In this document: in pieces, positions 5,253 to 5,424 of the stretch
How positions within the stretch are numbered: the first letter of the stretch is position 1
How the letters are laid out: every line of letters starts with the position of its first letter
Origin: Thermoflexales bacterium
Lineage (GTDB): Bacteria; Chloroflexota; Anaerolineae; B4-G1; SLSP01
Length of the DNA stretch: 5,424 nucleotides
Reading direction: 5' to 3'
NCBI GenBank assembly: GCA_015486785.1
Contig: WFQZ01000027.1
Location: 1 to 5,424, forward strand
Notes under the pieces: model-generated
What the model saw: the letters and a program-made list of their open reading frames with translations, nothing else
Told to the model about the DNA's origin: nothing
Database searches by the model: none
Position numbers and translations under genes: made by a program

Positions 5253-5424
5253 AGTAAACCACTCCTTTATCATGCGAAGTTCCGCTACGGATTAACTCTA
5301 GTGTGAGAGCGTCACGAGTTTGGGACATAATTCTGGGGTGTCTTCAAAGGCCAGGCGACGCTCAGACCGGCGCAAAGAGAAGCCATCGGTACCCGGCTGA
5401 TGTCATAACCGGCCAACTCTAGGG
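5253..5424. other. Upstream region of the two-component operon, no convincing gene
   Basis: This stretch has several short open frames on the minus strand (for example 5245-5328 and 5312-5386), but none has a ribosome binding site or recognisable protein. I find no good -35/-10 pair on the minus strand. Weak features are TGTGA and TCACG around a 5-base gap (5302-5316) and an 8-base direct repeat AACTCTAG (5294-5301 and 5415-5422). It probably holds the operon promoter or the remains of older sequence. Confidence 0.4.

Noticed and set aside
4327..5295. Long plus-strand frame opposite the response regulator and the small membrane protein gene
   Set aside because: It has low-complexity, shadow-like composition, and it conflicts with the regulator's intact domains and the minus-strand ribosome binding sites.
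5302..5316. TGTGA-N5-TCACG as a CRP/FNR-type operator
   Set aside because: Spacing is 5, not the usual 6 bases, one arm is imperfect, and no promoter is visible beside it.
5312..5386. 24-codon minus-strand ORF (MASLCAGLSVAW...) and the overlapping 27-codon ORF at 5245-5328
   Set aside because: Neither has a ribosome binding site or recognisable motif, and they overlap each other or the better supported small ORF.
5294..5422. AACTCTAG direct repeat (5294-5301 and 5415-5422) as target-site duplication of a small inserted element
   Set aside because: The intervening 113 bases have no terminal inverted repeats, and an 8-base repeat is fairly likely by chance in a region this size.

Overview
This is a GC-rich bacterial window in which every gene I can support lies on the minus strand, so transcription runs from the right end to the left. 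The gene order (DksA/TraR-type zinc finger protein, lspA, RluA-type synthase, nitrilase-type protein) and the style of the two-component sensor resemble Chloroflexota (Anaerolineae-like) genomes. That assignment is an inference from remembered gene neighbourhoods and was not tested by a search.

Layout, read in the direction of transcription. Positions 5424-5253 hold no convincing gene and are the likely upstream region of the first operon. A possible 26-residue small ORF (5252-5172) and a 55-residue arginine-rich, single-membrane-segment protein (5146-4979) follow, the second with a near-perfect Shine-Dalgarno sequence. Next come an OmpR/PhoB-type response regulator (4956-4267) and its membrane histidine kinase (4273-2852), which overlap by 7 bases. 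Together these look like one signalling operon.

After a 77-base gap, the second cluster begins with a DksA/TraR-type C4 zinc finger protein (2774-2427). It continues with lipoprotein signal peptidase lspA (2430-1900), an RluA-family pseudouridine synthase (1907-981) and a nitrilase-superfamily protein (955-89). The first three genes overlap by 4 and 8 bases and the last is 25 bases away, so they are probably co-transcribed. A perfect 15-bp inverted repeat (48-80) lies just past the last stop codon.

The most notable points are these. The nitrilase-family protein has glycine where the catalytic cysteine should be, while its Glu and Lys are kept, which suggests a pseudoenzyme. The neighbouring RluA-type enzyme keeps its catalytic Asp but has lost the usual His-Arg of the HRLD motif. 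The two-component operon carries an unrecognised Arg-rich mini membrane protein, preceded by a possible short upstream ORF. The hairpin at the left end has arms that are themselves near-palindromes, as expected of an interspersed genomic repeat. I see no RNA gene, CRISPR array or complete mobile element.
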